A DNA stretch of 64,000 bases from Pterobdella sp. o SKG-2022. Lineage: Eukaryota; Annelida; Clitellata; Hirudinida; Piscicolidae. The stretch lies in the NCBI GenBank assembly GCA_964035795.1, contig OZ038326.1:5693759-5757758 (forward strand), read 5' to 3'. The position numbers were made by a program, and so were the translations under genes. The notes beneath the pieces are model-generated. The model was given only the letters and a program-made list of their open reading frames with translations. It was not told the origin of the DNA and did not search any database. Positions 38,111 through 47,883 of the stretch are shown piece by piece (positions within the stretch are counted from its first letter, which is position 1; the number at the start of each line of letters is the position of its first letter).

Positions 38111-38352
38111 ATAACTATCAATTCCAACTATATATTAGAAACAAACACTAAGATTTATTGAGAAACTTAATACACGAAGCTTTTCTAAATTTTTATAACT
38201 ATCAATTCCAACTATATATTAGAAACAAACACTAAGGTTTATTGAGAAACTTAATACACGAAGCTTTTCTAAATTTTTATAACTATCAATTCCAACTATA
38301 TATTAGAAACAAACACTAAGGTTTATTGAGAAACTTAAAACACGAAGCTTTT
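38111..38352. repeat. 84-bp tandem repeat, three copies
   Basis: Units start at ATAACTATCAATTCC at 38111, 38195 and 38279, an exact 84-base period. The first two units are nearly identical. The third diverges after GAAGCTTTTC and becomes the left arm of the fold-back element at 38297-38464. Confidence 0.95.
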
Positions 38353-38464
38353 CGTAAGAGTATCTTACATTATCCAGTGTTGAAACTAGATAATGTAGAT
38401 ACTCTTACGAAAAGCTTCGTGTATTAAGTTTTTCAATAAACCTTAGTGTTTGTTTTTAATATAT
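38297..38464. mobile_element. Fold-back / MITE-like element with about 76-bp inverted arms
   Basis: The left arm (about 38297-38374) and right arm (about 38389-38464) are near-perfect reverse complements around a 14-base spacer. CGAAGCTTTTCGTAAGAGTA on the left matches TACTCTTACGAAAAGCTTCG on the right. The outer part of each arm is the unit of the adjoining 84-bp tandem array. There is no coding capacity and I found no clear target-site duplication. Confidence 0.85.
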
Positions 38465-38486
38465 TGATTTTTGGCTATTTTACGCC

Positions 38487-38560
38487 AACAATTTCAACTA
38501 TGAATATAATTTAAGAACACTGGTTAGTTTATTAAGATAAGAAGCTTTTCGTTATCAACG
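38487..38560 (+). repeat. Diverged copy of the 84-bp repeat unit
   Basis: The order of motifs (TTTCAACTAT, AAGAACACTGGTTAGTTTATT, GAAGCTTTTCG) follows the tandem unit with many substitutions. Confidence 0.55.
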
Positions 38561-40045
38561 TAACATTTTCAAGTATGAGAAACCCAAGCAACTATGTTTC
38601 TGCTGGACCCATTTTACTCTTGAATTCTTTCTTTTTTGCTTTTACGTTTTTCATTCATATACGGATATCTGAAGCGGGAAAAACCTTTTGATTTGAGACA
38701 GTGTCTATTGAGATTGCAATTTTGGGGATAAAGTTGTAATTTAGTCATTTAGGAAAAATTCTTTTTAATTGATTACTAGTCTATAAAGAAAATGCTTTCA
38801 CTTGTTTTCTTTATTGAAATATCTTCAACTAATTTTATGATACGTACAAACATCTCTGCTATTTCTACAGCCTCCAAATCGAAGCATGGTTCATATACTT
38901 TTATGTGGAAGACTGCATTTATAAAGTAACCGATTCTTATTCTTTATCTAAACGTCGCTTAAAATTAAGCTATGATGACGGACTATTTTTTTTCAAAACC
39001 TTCAAGTCAGTTATAACTTATTTCAATCATGTTAGCATGGAAACAGACGCAAAACGATGATGAATCATAACCTTTGGACATTTCCTCTATGCAATTTCCT
39101 TCTACCAAGCTATGTTGAATATAGTTAATGTTCGATTAGAATAAGAAAAAAAATTGATTAATTGATGGTGAAAATGAAAAATCTTGAAATATTGCAAGAG
39201 TTTCAAACCTGTGTGCACTCTAATAAAATCATTTTGCGTTTGTGATTGGTGAGTTTGCAATGAATGAAATATTCTTTTCTGGCAAATTTACAATTAAAAG
39301 ATTATGCTTTCATGCTTCGACAAAAAAAGAGTTTCCATAAGCACGAGGGTGAAGATAGCTAACTTGCAAAAACTCGATGTTGATACCTCAATGTTGTTTC
39401 CAACTGCTTATATAGCATGAAGACACGTAGAATGTTCAAACACCAAAATTATAATGGATTGAATATGTTCTCATATTTGAATCTCTTATTGATTCATGAA
39501 GATTATAGAAAACAAAAATGAATTCATTAGATAATCCTAAAATATTTTCTGTTTACTCAACAACGCAACCCATTCTAGTTTTTCGATCACCTTTGAAATT
39601 TTTGTCAATCAAACTAATTTGCATCATATCAAAATGATTTTTTAAAGAAATATTTAAGACTTATCGCGAGTTTTGTACTAAAATTTTTTAAAAGTTAGAG
39701 CTTTTAAAATAAAAATTCAAAACTCAAATTTTATTTATAAGTTAAAACATTATTTCCCATCAATCAATTTTTGAAACGTTATTTCAAACATAAAGTTGAA
39801 CACACTAAATTTATTGGTGTCCCAAACTTGTTGGTTTAACCATCTTGAACGTTGATTTAAAGATAACAATAATACCTCTGATAATGTTTGATACGGCTAA
39901 GCTTACCAAAAATTATGTAGCTTGGGTAATAGATTTTTTTTCTTTTCAACATTTCAATTAAATTTCATGTGTTTTTTATTTTTCACGATAATTTAACTCT
40001 GACAAACTACTGATCTTACTCTATTTTGATGTATTATATTACTCC
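38561..40045. other. Intergenic stretch
   Basis: About 1.5 kb of AT-rich DNA with no gene, microsatellite or repeat that I can support. Confidence 0.5.
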
Positions 40046-40375
40046 CATGTTCCTCCGTGTAGGCAAGAAACTTACATTATCTTCTTTATCAAACTGTTAA
40101 ATGCTGGTCCCAAGATCTATTTTTCACCAACAAAGAACTTGTCCTAAAAGTTTAGCCTGATGAAACCAGACTGATATAGCTATACAGGTAGAGTACTTCA
40201 AGGAATAATTATTTTGATAAAATATCATAAGCAACTTTTGAAGGGTTACTGGAGAACAAGGAATGAATGTTCAGATTCGTAACCTAAAAAGGTAGCGACC
40301 TCACCAGTAAGCAGGCCTTGAGCGATAAGGCCATGAGTTTGTGTCTTTTAACATCATTTCCAGGATGCCAGTGTC
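40046..40375 (-). mobile_element. SINE-like dispersed repeat, copy B
   Basis: Homologous to 11186-11465 in the opposite orientation through the same ordered blocks (CCGTGTAGG, AAAGAACTTGTC, AGCCTGATGA, GGTTACTGGAGAACA). On the minus strand the part beyond the shared body contains GGTTACGAATCTGAAC, which resembles a pol III B box, and an upstream CTCAAGGC segment. A tRNA-derived head is therefore possible. Confidence 0.6.
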
Positions 40376-40778
40376 CTTCTTGTTATCATGCTAGTAACTA
40401 TTATTTTCTCTTGTTGTTTTTCAACTATTAGAAAAAAAGTGTGTTTTAAATTGTTACGTTAATATTTTTAAATTATTTAAAAAAAAAATTTTTGCTCGAA
40501 ATTTTTAAACTTATTCTTCTAAATTTTGTTTACTTAATGATGGTAGTTAGAGAGTTTAGTTAATATTGATTAGCAATCTGAAAAACCCTTGTTTGCTACG
40601 TTAGCTTTGGTATTAACTGGAGATTTTAAATCATTGATGGATGGTTTTTAGAATAAATATAATGGCGAAGTTTTCAAGTTGCCATTAAATAAAATATTTT
40701 TCAAACAATTTCGAAAAAATTAGATAATTTTAAAAGCTTTTATTCATTTTTTTATTTCAAGTTCAAGTTTTAGCCTAC

Positions 40779-40814
40779 TAACTATATATTAAAACTAAAC
40801 ACACTGGTTTATAG
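40779..40814 (+). repeat. Isolated fragment of the 84-bp repeat family
   Basis: ACTATATATTAAAACTAAAC followed by ACACTGGTTTATAG parallels the tandem unit's ACTATATATTAGAAACAAAC and ACTAAGGTTTATTG. Confidence 0.5.
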
Positions 40815-42156
40815 TTTAAATAAAACTAAAAACGACGACGGCTTTGCAGAGGCGTCACTGTCAAAGAACTCAAGTTTTGAAAAAAAAACTTGGTAATGGA
40901 TTTTCTCAAATCTTCAACATAATTAATTAAAATTTTATTTCGGCTTTTACGAGAGTTTTGAGGAAATTTTTTTATGATGAATAACATAGTGACCAGCGGG
41001 TTTCAAACTGTGCTCGTTGAATTTGCCAAAAACTTCACAAAGTTTAAAGCATTTTTTTTTTGCAAAATATTTTTTTCAAAAAAAGATTCAGATTATTTTT
41101 CTAGATATTTGAATGTTTTGTGAATCGTCATTATTTAATATGTTGGGTTTTTTACTAAGCTGTTCAAATGTTTGTACTGACTTTCGTTTTTCAAAAAAGC
41201 CTTTAGACTCCCACTTTGTGTATTTGTTTGATACAAGTTGGCTGCTGTTTTGAGTAATTATATTTGATATCTGTTGGTGTTGTCTTTACCTTCAACTCAT
41301 AGTTCCGCTTATTCATTTCTGAGCTGAATTTTTTTATATCGACTTTGCAAGTTTTCATTTTTGCCAAACATTAGTTATTTGTCTAACTTCTTTGCTGAGC
41401 ATTTGTAAAATTTCTTTTGTTGATGATGTTTTGATTTTTCTTTGAGACTGAGCTTCAATCGAGCAACTCGATGGTCAAAGCCGAAAAAACTAAGTAAATT
41501 TTTTCACCTTTTGTTGATGGAAACCTAGCCTGAGATTTAGAGGTAAGTCTTCACAGTAAAAAATTTGGGAGGATAACCCTTAAATCGCATGCGCGTAAAA
41601 ATTTCCAACTAAACACAAAACGCACAAAAGTATTGAAAAAAGTCTCTTGAAAATAAGATTGTTGAAAATGAAGTTAGTGAGAAAAAGGTTGTTGAAGATG
41701 AGGTTAAAAATTTTGATAATTCTGCCTCATGAGGTTGAAATTGCAAGAAACAATTTTTTTCAAACCGTACAGTTGAACTCAAATTCTCTATTTTTATGCT
41801 TATTATGAATATGGCTAAACTTTAAAAATTTTATGAATTGAAATATTTTTAAGAATGAGGACTTTTCCAATCACAATTAAGAGGCTAATTTTACCATGGA
41901 GCCGCTCGCGAGATTTAGTATTGAAGAATATTTAAAGTTAGAAATATGTTTTTATATTTCTTGAAATTCAGTTTACAAATTAAAAAAAAAATAAACTAAA
42001 AATTTTATAATGAATTTTTTAAAAAATTATTTCAAATAAATTTTCAAAAATTAAAAGCTTTTAAAAAGCTTTTTGTTCTTGGGTTGTTTGAGCCTTTATG
42101 TTCTTTGGATTTGTTGGTTGAATTTCAATTTAATATTTTTCGAAATCATCTCAAAA
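40815..42156. other. Intergenic stretch
   Basis: AT-rich DNA upstream of the small mitochondrial-type gene. No gene seen. Confidence 0.5.
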
Positions 42157-42918
42157 ATGTCTCTTATCAGAGCTGCTGGAGCTTTAAGATGCTTAAGACC
42201 AATGGCTGTAAACACATGTTAGTAAAAAATTTCAACTTCGTATTTTAAAGGTAACTACAAGGTTACAAAGTTTAATACTCACAAAACTGAAGCGAAAATT
42301 AAAAAATTATCTGGTCTTGTATATTGTGAAGCTAATGAAAATGAATAATTTTTTCATCTTTCAACATTAAAAAATATCCGCTTATTTTCTGTATGTATTA
42401 TTTTACAATATCATGCAACTAAGTGGATTACTACTATTTAGAAATTTACAGTTTTCAAATAATCAAAATGTAGTGGCAACCAGAAAATCTTCTGACCACC
42501 ATCATGAAGTGGATTATGTAGCTTTAGCAAAGGAGTTTAGGGCAACCCTCAATGATCTCCCAGTGCCTAAGGGTGACTGGCAAGAAGACTACAACAAAAG
42601 AAACAGCAAATATAATTTGCACTTGGGTATCTCTACAGGATTCCTGCTTTTCACTCTTTTTTTTGTGAGTCATAATTCATTTATGATTTTATCATGGTTT
42701 ATGAAAAAATTGGGATATGAAATGGATTCAAATATGTTTTACATCATGGTTCAAGCTGAATGAATCAACATAAAATTTTAAAAATTCTTTATGCTTAAAG
42801 TATTTTAATAATTACAAAACTGCAGTTAATGCTTTAAACTTTTTCTCAGAGTTACCAGTGTGGAGCTTTTGATACGCACTCATGTTTCAATGTCAAGAAA
42901 TATGAAATCAACCCATGA
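42157..42918 (+). CDS. Deltamethrin resistance protein prag01-type small mitochondrial membrane protein
   Basis: Three exons are inferred: 42157-42207, 42452-42664 and 42850-42918 (110 aa), all phase 0. The N-terminus MSLIRAAGALRCLRPMA is Arg/Ala-rich without acids, like a mitochondrial presequence. The core DHHHEVDYVALAKEFRATLN, then LPVPKGDWQEDYNKRNSKYN, is the signature I associate with the prag01 domain. A single hydrophobic segment, GISTGFLLFTLFF, follows. The family is small and proposed to relate to a cytochrome c oxidase subunit; treat that role as family knowledge rather than proof. The second exon ends at a GTGAGT donor. Reading through it gives an alternative 3' end at 42763. The last exon is the least certain, since an acceptor two bases later would yield a shorter end. 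It converges with USP20/33. Confidence 0.75.
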
Positions 42919-43075
42919 ATGTTTTCAAAATTATTTGAAAATGTATATTTAAGTAAATTAATAAATTTTGAAACATTCTATATCAATAAAGATTGTTGAA
43001 AACAAATACAATTCATTGTAATATAAACAAATTAATCTGAAAAAAAAATTGAAGTAAAAAATATTGCAACTAAAG

Positions 43076-45672
43076 TCAGTTATCATTTGGTATATAAGCC
43101 CCAGCTGGATGGTGTCTTGCCTGGTTGATGACAAGTAGAGGACCTCCTCCATAAATACCATGGAAAAAATCCCATGCTTCCAATGAAGTTTGACCATAAT
43201 CTGAATTTGCCTTAAGAAGAGAAGTGTTTCCTCTGCTTGTAGAAATCCTTAAATTATCTATCTTACCAGGGGGTGTGTCAGTAACTCCTTTGATAAAAGC
43301 CTCCCAACTTCTGAACCATGCCATGCTGAATGCCACTATGGTACAGTTTGGTGCATCATTGAATGTTTTTGTAAGCTGTTGGAAAATATTCAGCTCATTT
43401 TCCCTTCTCTTCTTTAGTGCCACACTTTCCATCTGACATGTTTCACATGATTGTAAGTGATTTACTGCAGGTCCTCCACCAAACCTTGAATAGAAATATT
43501 CCCACAAAACTGGTGGTATTTCAATCACCAGGTCTGATATTACATTGCTGCACTTTGGCTTCATGAATCCATGTTTACATAAAAAATCATAATTATTAAT
43601 GGGACCAGGCTCTGCAAAAGAGTTGAATTTAGAAATCCATTTTCTAGAAATATAAAATTTGATTAATGCATTGTTATCCTCTTTGAAAAACTCATTAACT
43701 TGGTCTCTTACAGAGATCATATCATCATCAATCTTTTGGTAAAACAACACATAAGCTTGGGCATTTTCAACTTGAGACAGATCCACTTCACTAACAATCT
43801 GATCATCAAACTCATACCATGAGTTGTTGTGTGCATTGAGAGCATAGGCAGTGTAGTGCCCGCCACTAGCACCCCCATGATGGCAGATGATGGCTGTGAG
43901 AGTGTATGAAGTGATAGCATCTCTGCAGTCTTTATGCAGGTACTGCTGCATCTCCAACCTCTCAAGGGGAAAGTTCACCATACTGCTGATCTTGGAAGAT
44001 GTAGATGAGGCAAACACATAATCATATCGAAACCTCTTCAAATGAATGCATAACATTTCTGGAAGTTTGAGTACTTTTGAGTATTTGATGCCATTTCTAA
44101 GTTTCTTACATTTTTCACAATTGTACATATTGTCTCCCTTGAGCTCATCTGCAGAGAAGAATGAGGCCAGACAGTCTTGCAATTGGATGGTTGGGCCCCA
44201 AAACATTCTTTGGAAAATACCATAAAACCAAGAAAACCATGATGGCTTTTTGTTGATAGATTCATCTGGCAGTGATTTGAGACTTGAAGAATTCAAAAAG
44301 TTCATTTGTTCTGCGCTGGGAATAGGTAGAGAAAGATCTTGGAAAGTTTCCTTGGTGATGGAGATATTCTTGCATGTCATACACTGCACAGAACTCAATA
44401 TTTGACCATCAAAAATTTCTGATATTACACTTGAGTAAGTTGGAGTATTATTTTCTGTTAGGTTTGTCTCATTGTTGGTTCTTATACTGTCTTCAGATAC
44501 AGAAGCAGACGAATGTGGTCTGGTTACTTCCCTTGAATCACATGACAATGATAATGATTTTTCTTCCAGAGTCATTTTGTGTCTTCCATCACCACACTCA
44601 TTCATATCATTTGTGTCTGGGAATTTGTAAAATATTTTTCAAGTTATTTATAATGAAATTTGAATAAAAAATGAAATTATTGTGAGATGATATAATTAAG
44701 CTAAACCAAGCATAAAGTTGTCTTAGGCTTGATAACATTGAATATTTTGAAAGTGTGTCTGGAAACCCACTGATAGAAAGGTTTTCTTGGTTTGAGCATG
44801 AATCATACCCAAGATCACAGGTATTACTAGTAGGATAATTATTTGGTAAATTAACAGAGGCGGCACCTGACTCAGCAAAAACTTCTGACTCGGGCATGAT
44901 CTCTTTCATTTCTTCGTGTAATGAATCCATTAAAAATCTCAAAAATTCTTGTGAATCATGCTGTAAAAAGCCTTTGAACATTGGGTGTAGCTGCTTCATT
45001 CTTGACAATAATGTTTTGGGACTTAAGTATGTTTCTCTATTTCTATGCCACATTTCTTGCACCAGTTTTAAATAAATTTTTGATAAACCTGCATCTCTTG
45101 AACATGATAAATATCCTGGACAATCAATGAAAAATCTAGTTAATGGTTGACAATTGGACAAAGCTTGTAATGCTGCATTCATGTAACATGTGTTCCCTAG
45201 ATTTTTTAATCCAGTTAAACCCCGAGGCCTTGAACCAGTAATATCATCAGATTCTGAATCATCTACATCATTGAAAGTTCCAGAATAATACAATGCTCCA
45301 TAAGTGCTTTGTACAAATCTTTAAATTTGTTTAAAAAATAATCAATCCGTAAATTTTTTGAATAGAATATCAAAGTTCATATAAATACCTGTTAAGGGAC
45401 TGCTTATAAAAAACTTGTTTTTCACACTTATAGCACCATATTTTAAGCGTTTGCAGGTTCAAAGTCAATGGGTGCTTGGTCTCTTGCCAATGAACTGATC
45501 CATGGTCCCCCTCACTCTCACTACAGCCCACAAAGTGGCAGTTATTTTCTAAACATAACCACAAATCAATCCCTTGGAAATTGCACGTAAAGCAAGCATA
45601 TTCATTGTATTGTTTTAAACCATTTTCTGGGTTTTCTTTTAAAAGCTCTATATGGTGACAATCTGAATGCAT
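43076..45672 (-). CDS. USP20/33: Ubiquitin carboxyl-terminal hydrolase, USP20/USP33 family
   Basis: Three exons in phase: 45672-45389, 45306-44771 and 44616-43076 (786 aa). Residues 1-90 form a UBP zinc finger (CFTC, LWLCLENNC, VGC, WCYKC). The catalytic USP domain begins at GLTGLKNLGNTCYMNAALQA with Cys135, continues with QHDSQEFLRFLMDSLHEE, has zinc-binding CMTC (about 352-355) and CEKC (about 440-443), and ends with the His box ICHHGGASGGHYTAY (His527) and YEFDD. Two C-terminal DUSP domains follow, with LCKHGFMKPK, YSRFGGGPAVNHLQSCETCQ and YGGGPLLVI. The enzyme removes ubiquitin; vertebrate relatives act on VHL-linked targets, receptors and centrosomal CP110. It is somewhat shorter than human USP33 because the insertion inside the catalytic domain is shorter. 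The join at 44771/44616 is inferred from A|GTGGGT and CCCAG with matching phase. Confidence 0.94.
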
Positions 45673-46164
45673 TTCTTAACCTACTTGAAGTAGCTGTTTA
45701 TTTTTATTAAATTTTAAAAACTGAGATTTTTTTGAATTTACAAGTGTTTGTCAACAATTTACCTTATAACCAGAATGATTTTAAGCTAATTTAAAAGTAG
45801 TTTTTCAAAAAAATAACGATTTGAAATATAAATTATTATCAAACTAATTTTCAATTTTTAAAGCTTACAAACGAAAAAATTTTGAAAAATTATATTTTTT
45901 AAAATCAGTTTTCAATAAAACCCTAAACCTTGATTCAAAAGTTTTGATATTTTCATGAAATTAAATAAATCTTAATTAAAGATTTCTAATTGAAAGCTCT
46001 GACACACTCAATTTCACATTTAATTAATTTAAACTTACAAAGGATGATTGAAATTAAAAAATGAAACTTACAAAGGTTATGTTTTTAAGAAAATTTAAAA
46101 CAATATCAACTTATTTTCTTAAAATAATGCACGGAAAAAAAACGATATAAACTTCAAAAAAAAA
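45673..46164. other. 5' flank of USP20/33
   Basis: About 0.5 kb of AT-rich DNA upstream of the USP start. No motif that I would defend. Confidence 0.45.
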
Positions 46165-46575
46165 CTACAATTTAGAGAAAGAGGAAGGAGAGCGGAAACA
46201 GGAAAGAATTCTGATAGCATTGCCGCGGACAATTGCAAGAGATATCTTCTGGCACAACCAGACTGCCTCCAAAGGGTCCCCAGATGCCTCGATAACTTTT
46301 CTACCTAACTCCTTAACAAAGCTGCTGGTTGAAGGTCCGCAGCAGCCAGTTGTCTCGAATGCAACGGGTTGAAAATGGAAGTTGCCCACCAAGCCCTGAT
46401 ATTTGCGGCTTTTTAATATTTCCGCAGCTTTTGCACTGGAACTCGACTCGATGGAGCTGGCCATAATGTGAGACTCGGAGAAAGCGTCGACAACTGTTGC
46501 CTCCCAGACCAAGCATTTTCTATGCTTCCATGGAAAGGTCATTATGCCATCAGGACGACGACCGTCACCCTTGTC
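46165..46575 (-). mobile_element. Retrotransposon ORF fragment, restriction-like endonuclease-type region
   Basis: About 135 codons are open on the minus strand, extending upstream of the ATG to GLDKGDGRRPDGIMTFPWK. The pattern RRPDG, then WKHRKCLVWEATVVD, then FHFQPVAFETTG and AIVRGNAIRIL resembles the C-terminal segment of RT-bearing ORFs common in invertebrate genomes. The PD-x(n)-W-x-A-T/V-x-V spacing recalls the PD-(D/E)xK nuclease of R2/NeSL-type LINEs. No RT domain is present on either side, so this is a detached fragment. The frame is intact but there are no expression signals. Confidence 0.55.
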
Positions 46576-47003
46576 AAGCCCTGATGGTTATAGAATAAAG
46601 CAAGGCACAAAAAAAATCGCCTCTAAGCCTCTGAACTTAAGTCATGGGAAATGTATTCGAAAACTGGAATATCATTCAGTGACTTATTATGATGTCAAAC
46701 TTATCAAAAATTATAGCTTTTGTTTCTCTATGAATAAAATTCGTCACGTCGATGTTATTGCTTGGAAATATTTAAAAAAAATAAAAACGATGTCTTTAAA
46801 AAGAAAAATTTAATAAAGTTACATAATCAAAAGCATTCAACCAAGTGTTATTTTCAAAATTTACAAGGAAACTCAAATTATAACATTTTCAGCATATTGT
46901 AAGCGTCCAAAGATTCAATTACGGGTATAATTAATTTTACATTAACTTGACTAGTTTCTAGACCACCAAGTATTATGAACTATGATTCACTAGTTCACCT
47001 ATT

Positions 47004-47190
47004 CAAACTTGATGGGTGCTTGCCAATGAGCTGACCCTTGATCCCCTTCACTCTTACTATAGCCCACAAGGTGGCAGCCATTATCTGAGCACAACTACAG
47101 ATCATTCACTTGTAAATTGCACGTGAGACACGCATTCTTTTTTAACCATTTTCTAAGCTTCATTTTAAAAGCCCGATGCGTTCATTCACT
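47004..47190 (-). pseudogene. Decayed duplicate of USP20/33 exon 1 (UBP zinc finger)
   Basis: The minus-strand reading ACLTCNLQVNDL, stop, LCSDNGCHLVGYSKSEGDQ, then GSAHWQ aligns codon by codon with the USP gene's ACFTCNFQGIDLWLCLENNC, then HFVGCSESEGDHGSVHWQ. The Trp codon before LC has become a stop, the Cys of VGC is Tyr, and three bases (one codon) are missing after HWQ. Nucleotide similarity runs from the GGGTGCTTG motif to the AAAAGC near 47170 and stops close to the exon's start. It lies about 1.5 kb upstream of the parental exon in the same orientation, so a local duplication is likelier than retroposition. Confidence 0.88.
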
Positions 47191-47883
47191 AGTTTTTAAA
47201 AATTTGTTTAATAAATTTTTGGGAAATATTTTTGTAATTTACATTTCTTTTTCAGTATAATACCGAAATAATTATCATTAAAAAACTATAATACTATAAT
47301 ACTGCAATGCTTATAATCTAAATTTAAATAGTTTGAAATATAGATATACTTTGAAAAAACACTCTGAAAAGTTTGCCGAAATTAAATGCAGAAGACAACT
47401 TATTGAAATATGGGAGTAAGAAGGGCTAAAACTACATGAAAAATGAAGAACAATAAATATAGAATGAGCTATAAACTTCCCTATATAGATAAAATATTGT
47501 GTAGAGTTATTAATATTTTAAACGTTTGAATAGTTTAAAGAAAAATTTTAAAATTTTTATTTGCTTTGAAATAGACATCACAAATTGCATCAAAAATTTT
47601 GATCTGTTCCATGAAATTTGAAAATCAATAAATAATTTTGAATTTTAAAATCCAAAAGAATTAATTCCAATCTAATCTGATAACACTTCACAAACCATTA
47701 CTACATTTAAAAACTAAAATTTATAAAAGCGACAGCATGAAGCAAGGCACGACAATAATCCACAAGATTTCAAAATTAAAATGATGGGCCATATCTGAAG
47801 AGATGAAATACAAAGACAATGGTAAAAGGCCAATCTATAAAAGGCTAAAACTAGTCAAGAAAACCCTTAATTAATTTAATTTA
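47191..47883. other. Intergenic stretch
   Basis: AT-rich DNA. A patch at about 47740-47850 could be a stop-riddled LINE scrap (KMMGHI-like reading on the plus strand), too weak to call. Confidence 0.35.

Noticed and set aside
43224..44667. Several plus- and minus-strand frames inside the USP20/33 exon
   Set aside because: Shadows of the 1.5 kb coding exon in other frames.
46544..46813. 89-codon plus-strand frame overlapping the retrotransposon fragment
   Set aside because: Its first part is the antisense of the endonuclease-like ORF and the rest is AT-rich Lys/Ile sequence without features.
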